DNA from: DATAYA01 sp963754235
GTDB taxonomy: Bacteria > Pseudomonadota > Alphaproteobacteria > Acetobacterales > Acetobacteraceae
Direction: 5' to 3'
NCBI GenBank assembly: GCA_963754235.1
Contig: CAVWFK010000006.1
Span: 248,001 to 312,000, forward strand
Length of the DNA: 64,000 nt
Each line of letters opens with the position of its first letter. The stretch's first letter is position 1. The translations under genes were made by a program, and so were the position numbers. Positions 9,112-18,028 of this stretch are shown here, one piece after another. The notes below the pieces were generated by a model. It ran no database searches. It saw only the letters and a list, made by a program, of their open reading frames with translations, and was not told where the DNA came from.

Positions 9112-9352
9112 ATGGACCTCCGCCGGCTCCGATATTTTGCCGCGCTGGCTGAAGAGTTGAATGTCCGGCGTGCGGCGCAGTATCTCGGGATCTCCCAATC
9201 CGCACTGACAAAGCAGATCGGAGCGCTGGAAGCCGATCTCTGCCTCGACCTCTTCGTCCGCGATCGTCAGCGCCTCGTTGGGCTCACGCAGGCCGGCCAT
9301 CGATACCTCGGCGATACGCGACGGATTCTCGCGCAGCTCGGCGATAGCGCAC
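9112..9352 (+). pseudogene. LysR-family regulator, N-terminal fragment
   Basis: Starts MDLRRLRYFAALAEELNVRR with the LysR helix-turn-helix (AAQYLGISQSALTKQIGALE) and the start of the linker helix, divergent from the response regulator. At about 9345-9352 it runs into a transposase fragment on the other strand. The rest of the gene reappears at 12779. Confidence 0.88.
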
Positions 9353-9622
9353 CACCCGCGCGGTCAGCACCAGATCCTGCACCTGGTACGGCTCATAGCC
9401 TTTGAACTGCGAACCCGCCGGCGCCGCCACCCGAAGCACCTTGGTCTCGGGCATCACCCGCGGTGTCACCTTGCCGCGGCCACGGCGTTTGGCCCGCTTG
9501 CCGCCCGGCTTCGGCTCGGTCGCGTTCTCCATCCCGATCGGCTTGATCGAAGGGCGGCCCTTCAGGCCCTTCAGCCACGCAATCTCATCACGCTGCGCCG
9601 CCACGATCCGCTTCAGCTCCGC
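9348..9622 (-). pseudogene. Transposase N-terminal remnant
   Basis: Reading leftwards from 9622: AELKRIVAAQRDEIAWLKGL, then MENATEPKPGGKRAKRRGRGK, TPRVMPETKV and SQFKGYEPYQVQDLVL. I recall this coiled-coil/basic/zinc-like opening from a family of long transposases, but cannot name the IS family with confidence. It is cut by IS66 on the right and by LysR on the left. Confidence 0.5.
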
Positions 9623-9710
9623 GTAACCGCTGCGACGACCCCACCTCGCGGGTGGCGGTGGAGAGGGCGAGGATGCGCGCCTGAGGTCCGGGCAGGTGCG
9701 CGATGGATAA

Positions 9711-10178
9711 GCCAGTGCAGCAAGGCATCAGGACAGGCATCAAGGGGACGAGTATCGGCGGATCGAGCTGATCACCGGGCGGGCGCGTCGGCGGCGATGG
9801 ACGCCCGAGGAGAAGGCGCAGATCCTGACCGAGAGCCTGGTGCCCGGCGTGAGCGTCTCGGCCGTCGCACGGCGACACAACGTCAGTCGGGGACTGCTGA
9901 GCGCGTGGCGTCGGGAAGCGATGCGCGCCACGGATGACCCTGGGCTAAAATTCGTGCCGCTCCGGCTGAGCGAGGAGGGAGCGGCGCAAAGGCCTGCCGG
10001 ACTTTCTGGCAATGCGCCGGTCGCGGCGGACTTGGAGACAGCGCCGGAGCCGATGCCACGGTCGACGACAACAGGCATGATCGAGATCGAGCTTGGCCGG
10101 GCGCGGGTGCGGATTCAGGGCGCGGTCGATATTGACGCACTGCGGCAGGTGCTCGCGCATATCGGGCGGGCGCAATGA
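9711..10178 (+). CDS. tnpA: IS66 TnpA (helix-turn-helix accessory protein)
   Basis: The frame is open from the stop at 9708-9710 and reads DEYRRIELITGRARRRRWTP, then EEKAQILTESLVPGVSVSAV, which is the IS66 OrfA HTH. No ATG precedes this conserved start; the first in-frame alternative, GTG 9840, lies inside the HTH. Either an unusual start is used or the 5' end is damaged. The C-terminus overlaps tnpB by ATGA at 10175-10178. Confidence 0.75.
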   Translation, partial: ASAARHQDRHQGDEYRRIELITGRARRRRWTPEEKAQILTESLVPGVSVSAVARRHNVSRGLLSAWRREAMRATDDPGLKFVPLRLSEEGAAQRPAGLSGNAPVAADLETAPEPMPRSTTTGMIEIELGRARVRIQGAVDIDALRQVLAHIGRAQ

Positions 10179-10546
10179 TTCTCGGCATTCCGACGCGGCC
10201 CGGGCTGCGGGTCGTGGTTGCATCCAGGCCGGTCGATTTCCGCAAGGGCATGGATTCCTTGGCGGCGCTGGTGATGCAGGCGCTCGCCTCCGATCCGTTC
10301 GCCGGCGACGTTTTCGTGTTCCGGGCCAAGCGAATGGACCGGCTGAAGATCCTGATCTGGGACGGCTCGGGGTTGTGCCTGGTGAGCAAGCGACTGGAGG
10401 CCGGACGCTTCACCTGGCCGCCGGTACGGGACGGCGCGGTGACGCTGAGTGCGGCGCAGTTGCGTCTGCTGTTTGCTGGCCTGGACTGGACGCAGGTCAC
10501 GGCACGGGGCTCCGTTGAGGCGTATGAAATGCGACAAGGTTGCTGA
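10175..10546 (+). CDS. tnpB: IS66 TnpB accessory protein
   Basis: A 123-residue IS66 Orf2 family protein with the diagnostic VDFRKGMDSLAALV and VFRAKRMDRLKILIWDGSGL motifs. It is needed for transposition of IS66-type elements; its biochemistry is unclear. Full length and intact. Confidence 0.93.
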   Translation: MILGIPTRPGLRVVVASRPVDFRKGMDSLAALVMQALASDPFAGDVFVFRAKRMDRLKILIWDGSGLCLVSKRLEAGRFTWPPVRDGAVTLSAAQLRLLFAGLDWTQVTARGSVEAYEMRQGC

Positions 10547-10589
10547 TGAATGCTGGCGAATCACGAATCATGCAGGGTACCATACCGGC

Positions 10590-12137
10590 ATGGGTTCCGA
10601 TCTCGCAGCGCTGCCACGCGATCCTGATCAGCTGATCGAGATGGTGGTTTCGCTGCAGGACGAGAACGACAAGCTGCGGGCGATCGTGGAGACGCTGAAG
10701 CGGACGCTGTTTGGCGCACGTTCGGAGCGGCTCGCTGTCACCGCAGCGCAGCTGCCGCTGGGCCTCGGTGATCTCGCCGCCATCCCCATCGAGCCGCAGC
10801 CGGCACAGAAGCCGCGCCCGGCGGACCGGCCGGTGCGCCCCAAGCCCGTGCGCAACATCGGCAGCCTGCCGAAGCACCTCCCGCGCGAGGAGATCGTGAT
10901 TGAGCCGGAGGCGCACGCCTGCCCTTGCTGCCAGGGCCAGCTGCACCCGATCGGCGAAGACATCAGCGAGATGCTCGACGTCATCCCAGCGGTGATCCGG
11001 GTCAAGCGGATTCGCCGACCGCGCTATGGTTGCCGCGCTTGCGAGAGTGCCGTGGTACAGGCGCCCGCACCACCCCGTCCGGTCGAAGGCGGACTGCCGA
11101 CGGCCGCGCTACTCGCGCACATCGCCGCTTCGAAGTTTGCGTGGCACTTGCCGTTGCATCGCCAGGCGCAGATGCTGGCCGGCTACGGCATCAACCTCGA
11201 TCGTTCCACGCTGGTGCACTGGATTGCGAGGACGGTGTGGTGGCTGCAGCCGCTGCATACGCTGCTCTTGCAGACCGTGATGTCGGCACCGAAGGTGTTC
11301 TGTGATGACACGCCGCTGCCGGTGCTGGACCGGACCCGCAAGCGAACGCGGATCGGGCGACTGTGGTGCTATGCCGTGGACGACCGACCATGGCAGGGGC
11401 CCGCGCCACCGGCGGTGGTCTACCTCTACGCCGAGGACCGCCGCGGGCGCCATGTAAAGGAACATCTCGATGGGTTCCATGGCGTGCTACAGGTCGACGG
11501 CTATGCTGGATATGGCGAACTGGCCAAGCCAGACCGCCCCGGCGGCGCGATCACGCTCGCCTACTGTCTGGCGCATGCGCGACGGGAGTTCTTTGATGTG
11601 CACAAGCAGACCGCGGATGAGATTGCCGCGGAAGCGCTGCGCCGGATCGGCGAGGTCTACGCCATCGAGGCGCGGATTCGCGGCTGCACGGCCGAGGAGC
11701 GGGTCGCCGTCCGCCAGGCCGAGACGAAGCCGCTGATGGTGGCGCTGTGGTCGTGGCTGATGGAGCGCCTCGGCGAGATCTCGGCCAAGTCCTCGCTGGC
11801 GGGCGCGATCCGCTACACGCTGGGCCATTGGGAGGGGCTCACGGTGTTCCTCGCCGACGGCCGCGTCGAGGTCGATTCCAACACTGTCGAACGGAGCATC
11901 CGCCCGATTCCCTTGGGAAGAAAGAATGCGTTGTTCGCCGGTTCGCGCAGCGGCGGTGAGCGATGGGCTGTTCTGGCGTCGCTGGTCAACACCGCCAAAC
12001 TGCACGACATCGATCCGCAGACCTACCTGGCCGACGTGCTCGACCGCATCGTCTCGGGTCGCACGAAGGCGAACGCGCTGCGCGAGTTGCTGCCATGGAA
12101 CTGGAAAGCCGCACGCGCCTCTGTAGCCGCGGTGTGA
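10590..12137 (+). CDS. tnpC: IS66 transposase TnpC
   Basis: From ATG 10590 (MGSDLAALPRDPDQLIEMVV) it is 515 residues: an N-terminal coiled coil (LQDENDKLRAIVETLKRTLFG), a zinc-binding CxxC-type region (HACPCCQG...CRAC), and the DDE core with VFCDDTPLPVLD, LQVDGYAGYGEL and DSNTVERSIRPIPLGRKNALF. Length and motifs are normal. The stop overlaps the next gene by one base. Confidence 0.95.
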   Translation: MGSDLAALPRDPDQLIEMVVSLQDENDKLRAIVETLKRTLFGARSERLAVTAAQLPLGLGDLAAIPIEPQPAQKPRPADRPVRPKPVRNIGSLPKHLPREEIVIEPEAHACPCCQGQLHPIGEDISEMLDVIPAVIRVKRIRRPRYGCRACESAVVQAPAPPRPVEGGLPTAALLAHIAASKFAWHLPLHRQAQMLAGYGINLDRSTLVHWIARTVWWLQPLHTLLLQTVMSAPKVFCDDTPLPVLDRTRKRTRIGRLWCYAVDDRPWQGPAPPAVVYLYAEDRRGRHVKEHLDGFHGVLQVDGYAGYGELAKPDRPGGAITLAYCLAHARREFFDVHKQTADEIAAEALRRIGEVYAIEARIRGCTAEERVAVRQAETKPLMVALWSWLMERLGEISAKSSLAGAIRYTLGHWEGLTVFLADGRVEVDSNTVERSIRPIPLGRKNALFAGSRSGGERWAVLASLVNTAKLHDIDPQTYLADVLDRIVSGRTKANALRELLPWNWKAARASVAAV

Positions 12138-12757
12138 TGAGGCAGTCGCCGCGACGGTCCCGCTCAGCGGAACAGGCGATGAGCCTCGAGCAGCTGAACG
12201 CATGGCTCAGTGCGCTTGAGCCGCCGGCGCGGGTCGACGGCGCATCGATGCTGGACGGCTATCTGACCGCGATCGTGGTCGGACCCTGCTCGATCCCACC
12301 GGACGAATGGTTCGTCGATCTGCTCGGCGAGCGCGGTCGCATCGCCACGGCTTTCGGCAAGAAGTTGGCGGCGATCACGACGATCGTCTCGCGCTTTAAC
12401 GCGATCAGCGAAGGCTTGTCGGCCGCGCCAAAGCAGCACGCGCCGATTTTCGAGAAGACGGATGACGGCATGGCGCTTCCTCAGCCGTGGTGTATGGGGT
12501 TCCTCAGCGCCATGCGACTGCGCTTCGCCGCCTGGCGGTCGCTTCTCGATCTGAGCCGCGTCGATCACGGGTTGCTATTGCCGATCTTGCTCTACTGCAC
12601 AGGCCTGCTCGGCAGACCCATGCTCGGACCGCCGCGAGAAGGCCCGGAAACGCAGGAGTTCCTGCACACTGCCTATCACGACATTCCGATCGTCATCCCG
12701 GCGATCCGAGAGTTCTGGATGCCGCAGCAACTCAAGCAGGCCGGCCGTCAAGGCTGA
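12137..12757 (+). CDS. UPF0149 (YecA-like) family protein, IS66 passenger
   Basis: A 206-residue protein starting at ATG 12137 (TGATG overlap with tnpC), or possibly at MSLEQLNAWL (12179). The central LDGYLTAIVVGPCSIPPDEW is the UPF0149 signature. The C-terminus lacks the SEC-C zinc motif seen in longer YecA proteins. It lies inside the IS66 inverted repeats, so it travels with the element. Function unknown. Confidence 0.85.
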   Translation: MRQSPRRSRSAEQAMSLEQLNAWLSALEPPARVDGASMLDGYLTAIVVGPCSIPPDEWFVDLLGERGRIATAFGKKLAAITTIVSRFNAISEGLSAAPKQHAPIFEKTDDGMALPQPWCMGFLSAMRLRFAAWRSLLDLSRVDHGLLLPILLYCTGLLGRPMLGPPREGPETQEFLHTAYHDIPIVIPAIREFWMPQQLKQAGRQG

Positions 12758-12778
12758 TTCCCCGTGGCCCGGTCGCAT

Positions 12779-13242
12779 CGGTTACCCTCGTCCTGCCGCC
12801 ATTCGCTGCGGATGCGGGCGTCGCCACGGCGCCACTATGGCACGAGGACTGGGCGGTCGCCCTGCCGTGTCGTCACGCGCTGGCGCAACGTGAAAAGCTC
12901 GCCTGCTCCGATCTCGCGAGTGAGCCTCTGATCCTGCCTCATGCCGAGTGGGGTTCCGGCAGCCACGTTCAGATCTGTGCTGCCTTTCGGGCGGCCGCGA
13001 TCGCGCCCCGCATTGCCGCACGCGCACTGCGCCGATCGACCATGCTGATGCTGGCCAGCGCCGGCATGGGCGTGGCGTTCGTCCCGGCCTCGATGCCGCT
13101 CGCTGCGGATTCGGATCTCATCACGCGTCCATTCGCGGCCAGGCAGGCTACCGTCTCTGCGGCATACCGGGCGGGCGCCTCGCCGGCGACCGCCATGCTC
13201 TTCATAAGGACCGCGGAGGACCTGGTCGGCAAGCCAACATAA
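12779..13242 (+). pseudogene. LysR-family regulator, C-terminal fragment
   Basis: Reads VTLVLPPFAADAGVATAPLW, then DWAVALPCRHALAQREKLAC, and SAGMGVAFVPASMPLA: the second half of a LysR effector-binding domain. It is collinear with the fragment at 9112-9352, but about 70-85 codons (linker plus first effector half) are missing. A deletion therefore accompanied the insertion. Confidence 0.85.
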
Positions 13243-13248
13243 GGCACG

Positions 13249-13527
13249 TCACGAATTCGATCCGGCTGACGTAACGGGCACTGGCACGCCACGGGTCATC
13301 GATCTCGCTGCGGGAGGCCGGCGACGCGCCTTCATGAACGCTCGGTCGGAGCGAATGAAGCGCTCGACGATCGGCGGGATCAGGCGCTCGACATTGACGG
13401 CGCCGCCATCGGCCGAGCCAACCGCCTCGGCATAGGCCTTCAGCAATGCGACAAGCTCGCCGGTAACCGTGATGGAAAGCTTGATCGGCTTGTCGTCCGG
13501 CAGCGGCCCGAGTTTCAGCATCCCCAT
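13249..13527 (-). CDS. DUF2274 protein of the trb module
   Basis: A 92-residue protein (MGMLKLGPLPDDKPIKLSIT) of the DUF2274 family, regularly found just after trbI in this type of conjugation cluster. Last gene of the trb operon, 3 bp after trbI. Function unknown; the ribbon-helix-helix-like N-terminus is only suggestive. Confidence 0.85.
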   Translation of the reverse strand: MGMLKLGPLPDDKPIKLSITVTGELVALLKAYAEAVGSADGGAVNVERLIPPIVERFIRSDRAFMKARRRPPAARSMTRGVPVPVTSAGSNS

Positions 13528-13530
13528 TGA

Positions 13531-14751
13531 TCACCTCGCATAAGGCCGGAGCACGATGTCGCGGTTGACCAGCACGCGCACCGGATAGCCCGGCCGCACA
13601 GTCAGGGTTGGCTGGATTGCCAGATCCTTCGAGACGATCCGCTGCCCCGCCTGATTGGCGGACTGCTCACCGCTTTGGCCGAGCGCGATGATGATGTTCC
13701 CCTGACCGATACCCGCCGTGCTGCCATTGGTCGCAAGCGCGCTGCCGACCCCGAGCAGTGTCGAGAGGGCAACGCCTTTGAGTAGCCGCCATGTGTGGTA
13801 GTCAGTGCCGTCCTCGAGGCCGGCGTAGCCCCGGGGGTCGGTCGCAGGCAGGTTGTCGAGCACGATCGAGCTGCCGTCGGGCATGATCAGCCGGGTCCAG
13901 ATCAGCAGGATGCGCTCCTGCCCATAGCCGACCTGGCTGTCGTATTTGCCGACGAGACGCGTGCCTTGGGGGATGAGCAGGGTCCGCCCGGTGATCGTGT
14001 CGTAGACATCCTCGGTGACCTGCGCCACGACCTGGCCTGGCAAATCGGAATTGATCCCGGTGACCAGTGCCGCGGCGATCACCGAGCCGGCCATGAGCTC
14101 ATACGCGCTTTTCGGCGTCTGCAGCCGTTGCGACGAATAGATGGCGGAATCGACCGGAGCATTGACGAAGGCCTCCTTGTGGGCTTGGCCGTTCTGCGCG
14201 GTGAGATCATCGCCCGGGATCGGATGCGTGTCGCGGTCGTCCTGCCCGCCCCTCACGCTGGCCACACCCGCCTCTCCGTTCCCGGAACCGCCGGGTATCG
14301 CCGGCTTCGCGGACACGGCGAACAGGACCGCCGAAGCCGCGGCCTGCTCCCGTTCCCGGCGCCGGCGCTCGGACTCCGGATCGGCGGTCGGGGCGGCCTG
14401 CTGCTGCAGCACCGGCCGGCCGAGATCGCCTGGCAGCGGCGGCCCAAGCTGTGGGACGGCGGGCGGCGGCTTCGGCCGGGTCAGGTCGGCGTAATTGCCG
14501 TGCATGCTGGTCAGCGCGTCAGTCGGCTTGGCGTTGGTGTTGTAGAGCTCGGGGCCGCCACCGAGCCGGAGCGGGTGCAGGCCGAGGGCATACCAGAGCG
14601 CCGCGAACACCAGCGCGGTCGCGAGGGCGCTCGCGGCCACCAGCGCCCGCCGCGAGAGCCGCGTTCCCGGGCGCGGCTGGGCACTGATGCGCAGCTCCGC
14701 CGGGGGTGACTCCTTGCGGGGCGCTCCGCCCGATGGGGGTCCATCGCTCAT
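13531..14751 (-). CDS. trbI: TrbI/VirB10-like conjugal transfer protein
   Basis: A 406-residue protein with a short cytoplasmic N-terminus, one membrane helix (ALVAASALATALVFAALWYA), a Pro-rich stretch, and a C-terminal VirB10 beta-barrel domain (TGRTLLIPQGTRLVGKYDSQ, DPRGYAGLEDGTDYHTW). It bridges inner and outer membrane in the type IV secretion channel. Its start overlaps the trbG stop (ATGA). Intact. Confidence 0.93.
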   Translation of the reverse strand: MSDGPPSGGAPRKESPPAELRISAQPRPGTRLSRRALVAASALATALVFAALWYALGLHPLRLGGGPELYNTNAKPTDALTSMHGNYADLTRPKPPPAVPQLGPPLPGDLGRPVLQQQAAPTADPESERRRREREQAAASAVLFAVSAKPAIPGGSGNGEAGVASVRGGQDDRDTHPIPGDDLTAQNGQAHKEAFVNAPVDSAIYSSQRLQTPKSAYELMAGSVIAAALVTGINSDLPGQVVAQVTEDVYDTITGRTLLIPQGTRLVGKYDSQVGYGQERILLIWTRLIMPDGSSIVLDNLPATDPRGYAGLEDGTDYHTWRLLKGVALSTLLGVGSALATNGSTAGIGQGNIIIALGQSGEQSANQAGQRIVSKDLAIQPTLTVRPGYPVRVLVNRDIVLRPYAR

Positions 14752-15725
14752 CGGGCGTCCGTCCGGCGGATCCGGACCACCTGCTGTGGATGGGAGCCGA
14801 GCCGCAGCTCGGCAGTCGCGAACAGCCGATCGACCACGTAGGTCGAGCCCTTGACGCGATAGTTCACCAGCTCCGCCTCGCCGGTGGGGCCGATGATGAA
14901 CAGCGGCGGCATCTCGCCCTGGGCGATGCCGGGCGGGAACTGGATGTAGACCTTCTGGCCGTCATCGAAGGCCTGCACCGGTCGCCAGGGTGGGTCGTCC
15001 CCAGAAATCCGGTAGCGAAAGCGCAGGCGGGAGAGATCAACGCCGGGCGACGCGATCGCATTCGCGCGCGCGGTCGCCTCGTCGTTGCGCTTACGCAGCG
15101 CGAGGAATTCGTCTCCTGCATAGCGCCAGGAGACCTCCGCCATGTAGGTCGACTTGGTCGGATGCGCCTCGAGGTAATACGAGCGCCGATCGGTCAGGAT
15201 GACAATGTTGTTCATCGGCAGGTCGGCCGAGACCGGCTTGATCAGCACGTGTGCCTGGCGCGTCGGCCCCGATCCGCTCTCGGTGTCGCCGATCCTCCAT
15301 TGCGTGGTGTCGCCGGCGGCGACCGCCATCAGTTGCTCGCCGGGTTCGAGGGCAATGTCGGTGACGTGGAGCGGCGTGACGTAGAGCTGGTAGAGCGCTC
15401 CGTCGGAGTAGGGATAGACCTGGATCGCGTTGACGTAGCCGGCGCGCGTGGGGTTCATTGCTGCCGCTGCGTTGGCGAGCTGCACCCGACGGGCCGGATC
15501 GCGCGGCTCGGGTCCCCGTGCCGCGGCCCGAGCGCCCGACGGGAGACGCTTGAGCTGGCCTGGCAGCGGCAGCGGCTCCGGCACGGCGATGATCTCCACC
15601 GGCTTCGGCGGCTCGGGCTGCAAATTGGCCGGCGTGGAAGTATCGTAGCTGATGCGCGGCAACTTGTCGGCGCAGGCGGCCAGAGGCAGCGTTGCCACGA
15701 GACCGAGGACCAAAATACGGGTCAT
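14748..15725 (-). CDS. trbG: TrbG/VirB9-like conjugal transfer lipoprotein
   Basis: A 325-residue protein starting MTRILVLGLVATLPLAACAD, with a lipobox (LAAC). The VirB9 core follows, with YQLYVTPLHVTDIALEPGEQ and KVYIQFPPGIAQGEMPPLFI. It forms part of the outer-membrane core of the secretion channel. Start chosen at ATG 15725 for the signal peptide; the frame upstream is open but overlaps trbF. Intact. Confidence 0.93.
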   Translation of the reverse strand: MTRILVLGLVATLPLAACADKLPRISYDTSTPANLQPEPPKPVEIIAVPEPLPLPGQLKRLPSGARAAARGPEPRDPARRVQLANAAAAMNPTRAGYVNAIQVYPYSDGALYQLYVTPLHVTDIALEPGEQLMAVAAGDTTQWRIGDTESGSGPTRQAHVLIKPVSADLPMNNIVILTDRRSYYLEAHPTKSTYMAEVSWRYAGDEFLALRKRNDEATARANAIASPGVDLSRLRFRYRISGDDPPWRPVQAFDDGQKVYIQFPPGIAQGEMPPLFIIGPTGEAELVNYRVKGSTYVVDRLFATAELRLGSHPQQVVRIRRTDAR

Positions 15726-16414
15726 CCATTGCCTCCCAGTTCCTGGCTCCAGCTGATCGCGTCGATGAAGATGCCGAGCGGGTCCTTCCGCAGCCGAGCC
15801 TCCGTGCGTGGACTCTGCAGGATCACGGACAGGATCGCCGACCAGCGCTGCGGCGGCAGCGCGGCTCCCTCCTCGTACGGGTGCTCCACCCAGGCGACGC
15901 GAAAGGAGCGGTCCGACGCGCGGACGACGCTGGTGACGTCGACGGTAACCGCGCGCTTGCCGATCTTGCCGAACGGGTCGACCTCCCGCGCATACTCGTC
16001 GAGCACCGGCTTGGCATGGCTGGTGATCTGGTCGTAGGCGTCGAGCCAGTCCTGGCGCACCACGACGGGATCGGTGGAGAGGCTGCGGGTGTTCTGGATG
16101 AAGCGCGCGAGAAAGAATGCGACCTGCGCGTCGGTGGGGACGTAATCCGCCGTGGCCGGCGCGATCGTCTGGACGGCGCCGGTGCGGTCCACCTCGACGA
16201 CAAACGGCGTGACGGTCGAGCCCGAGCGGGCGCGAATGTCGTCGCCAAGGGCGATGGCGGTGAGCGCCAGCGCGCCGAATGCCATCAGTCGCCAATTGGC
16301 GGCCTGCACCCGTGCCGTGCCGATACGCTCGTCCCAGAGCTGCTCGGCGCGCTGGTACGGGGTCGCCGGTGCGGGCGTCTCGCCGTAGCGCATCGAGGCG
16401 CGCCGCCATTTCAT
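15722..16414 (-). CDS. trbF: TrbF/VirB8-like conjugal transfer protein
   Basis: A 230-residue protein from ATG 16414 with one N-terminal membrane helix (WRLMAFGALALTAIALGDDI) and a periplasmic VirB8-like domain (PFVVEVDRTGAVQTIAPA, AFFLARFIQNTRSLSTDPVV). It overlaps trbG by 4 bp and trbL by a few bases. Intact. Confidence 0.92.
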   Translation of the reverse strand: MKWRRASMRYGETPAPATPYQRAEQLWDERIGTARVQAANWRLMAFGALALTAIALGDDIRARSGSTVTPFVVEVDRTGAVQTIAPATADYVPTDAQVAFFLARFIQNTRSLSTDPVVVRQDWLDAYDQITSHAKPVLDEYAREVDPFGKIGKRAVTVDVTSVVRASDRSFRVAWVEHPYEEGAALPPQRWSAILSVILQSPRTEARLRKDPLGIFIDAISWSQELGGNG

Positions 16415-17721
16415 CACTCGTCTCTCCTGAGCGGAGGCTTCAACCCGCCGCCCCCGCCCTCGCCATCTCGGACCGCGTGCGCGACACCGCGTAGCGCCTG
16501 CTCGCGCCGAAGCCGCTGTGCCCAGGATGGGGCCGTCGAGCGTGGCGTTGCGTCGGCGCCGCTTGGGACTTCCCCGAGGGGTGCTCCGCCGGTCGCTTCC
16601 CATCCGGCACGCTCACCGGCCGCGAAGTGTCCGGACAGCGCCTCCGCCGTGCGTTCGGCGGTCGCGCGGACATTTGACGTTGCGGCCGCAGCCCCTGCCC
16701 GTGCCACACCGGCGAGCCCGCCCGCCGCCCCGGCGACGCCCTCGCCGCCGCCGGCGGCGCTGCCGAGCGCGTAGGCGGTGCGGGCGCCGCCCGCGAGTGT
16801 CGCCGCCGAGGCGACGGCGCCGCCGGCCGCTCGGGCGGCCGCGGCGGCGCCGACGCCACCAAGCACGACCGTACCGGCGACCATTGCGGCCGGCGCTGCA
16901 ACGGCGCCGAGCCCGAGCTGCGGCGCGCCGGAGGTGATCCCGGCCGCGATCTTTGGGGCATAGAGTGCCAACCCGCCGACCGTCATCGAGGCGAGCAGCA
17001 CGGCGAGTGCGTCCTGCAGCGACAGCTCGGCCGCGGGGTTGGTCGGCAGGATCTGGCCAAAGATCTGCGTGCCGATGCCGGTGACCACGGCGAAGACCAG
17101 GATGCGCACACCGGAGGTGACGATCTGGCCGAGCACAGGCTCGGCGATGAACGAGGTGCCGCGCCACAGCGCGAAGGGCACGAGGATGAAGCCCTTCAGC
17201 GTGGTCAGCTTGAACTCGATGACGGCGAGGAACAGCAGGATGGCGAGGATGAAGAACGCCACCAGGGTGACCACCCACGCGAGCGTCATCAGCATGATCT
17301 CGGAGAGGTGCCAGAAGACCTGGGGAAAGCCGGAGAGGCGCTGAATCTGTGCCAGCAGAACGTTGGCGCCCTGCACGCCTGCTTGGGCGAGTTTGCCGGG
17401 ATGCAGGAAATCGGCGTAGCTAAGCGCAGACCCCGTGGCTTTCAGGCCAAGAGCCGCGAAGCTGTTGAAAACGATCTGCGCGAGGTCATTCCAGTTATTC
17501 AGGAGGAATGCGAAAAGCCCTACATAAAGAATTTTTTTTGCGAATACCTGGATGACCTCGTCCTCGCCAGCCGCCCATGCCAATGCCGCGAGAGTCGCGT
17601 CGATGCCAATCAGCACCTTAACCAAGAACCCGACGTCTCCGGAGATCAATCCGAAGCCGCTGTCGATGTAGCGGCTGAAGATGTCCAGGAATTGGTCAAT
17701 GACGGCCGTGCTGTTACCCAT
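16414..17721 (-). CDS. trbL: TrbL/VirB6-like conjugal transfer membrane protein
   Basis: A 435-residue protein from ATG 17721 (MGNSTAVIDQFLDIFSRYID). Five to six membrane helices span about residues 30-280, followed by an Ala/Gly-rich hydrophobic stretch and a polar tail ending in RDGEGGGGGLKPPLRRDE. The TrbL/VirB6 signature is EFKLTTLKGFILVPFALWRG. It forms the inner-membrane channel base. Intact. Confidence 0.92.
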   Translation of the reverse strand: MGNSTAVIDQFLDIFSRYIDSGFGLISGDVGFLVKVLIGIDATLAALAWAAGEDEVIQVFAKKILYVGLFAFLLNNWNDLAQIVFNSFAALGLKATGSALSYADFLHPGKLAQAGVQGANVLLAQIQRLSGFPQVFWHLSEIMLMTLAWVVTLVAFFILAILLFLAVIEFKLTTLKGFILVPFALWRGTSFIAEPVLGQIVTSGVRILVFAVVTGIGTQIFGQILPTNPAAELSLQDALAVLLASMTVGGLALYAPKIAAGITSGAPQLGLGAVAAPAAMVAGTVVLGGVGAAAAARAAGGAVASAATLAGGARTAYALGSAAGGGEGVAGAAGGLAGVARAGAAAATSNVRATAERTAEALSGHFAAGERAGWEATGGAPLGEVPSGADATPRSTAPSWAQRLRREQALRGVAHAVRDGEGGGGGLKPPLRRDE

Positions 17722-18028
17722 TGGGCGGTCCGGCACGGTTGGGCTTTTGGCTTTGGGGCTGCGGGTCGATGTGCGGCCGATGCTGGAACACCTGAACCGG
17801 CCCCTCAGTGTAAGGCACCGTCCCGCTACCGAAAAACCGCTTGTTCTCCGCCGCTCGCGCCGTCTTGCAGCGGGCATCATCGACGGACGTCATCCCAAGC
17901 TGCTTGCAGCGATCTAGCTCGGCATTGAGCAGCGCATGATCCGCCACCAGCTGATCGATCGTCTGTGCTGACACAGTGAGCGGAACCGCGCTGATTGCGA
18001 CCGCAACGGCGACTGTGTGCATCTTCAT
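17714..18028 (-). CDS. TrbK-like small exported protein
   Basis: A 104-residue protein from ATG 18028 with a signal peptide (MKMHTVAVAVAISAVPLTVS, likely cut near SAQ). A short helical part with two Cys follows (LDRCKQLGMTSVDDARCK) and a Pro/Gln-rich tail. Position between trbJ and trbL matches trbK, the entry-exclusion gene, but there is no lipobox. It overlaps trbL by 8 bp and trbJ by 4 bp. Confidence 0.7.
   Translation of the reverse strand: MKMHTVAVAVAISAVPLTVSAQTIDQLVADHALLNAELDRCKQLGMTSVDDARCKTARAAENKRFFGSGTVPYTEGPVQVFQHRPHIDPQPQSQKPNRAGPPNG

Larger units (their letters stand above)
9623..12785 (+). mobile_element. IS66-family element with UPF0149 passenger
   Basis: The left end GTAACCGCTGCGACGACCCC at 9623 matches the inward-read right end GTAACCGATGCGACCGGGCC ending at 12785. 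It contains tnpA, tnpB, tnpC and a UPF0149/YecA gene. IS66 elements normally leave 8-bp target repeats; the flanks here (AGCTCCGC and CCTCGTCC) do not match, so the element was rearranged after insertion or was brought in with a deletion. Confidence 0.9.

Noticed and set aside
14706..16037. Long plus-strand open frame across trbI/trbG/trbF
   Set aside because: Antisense shadow of intact trb genes; no family-like motifs.
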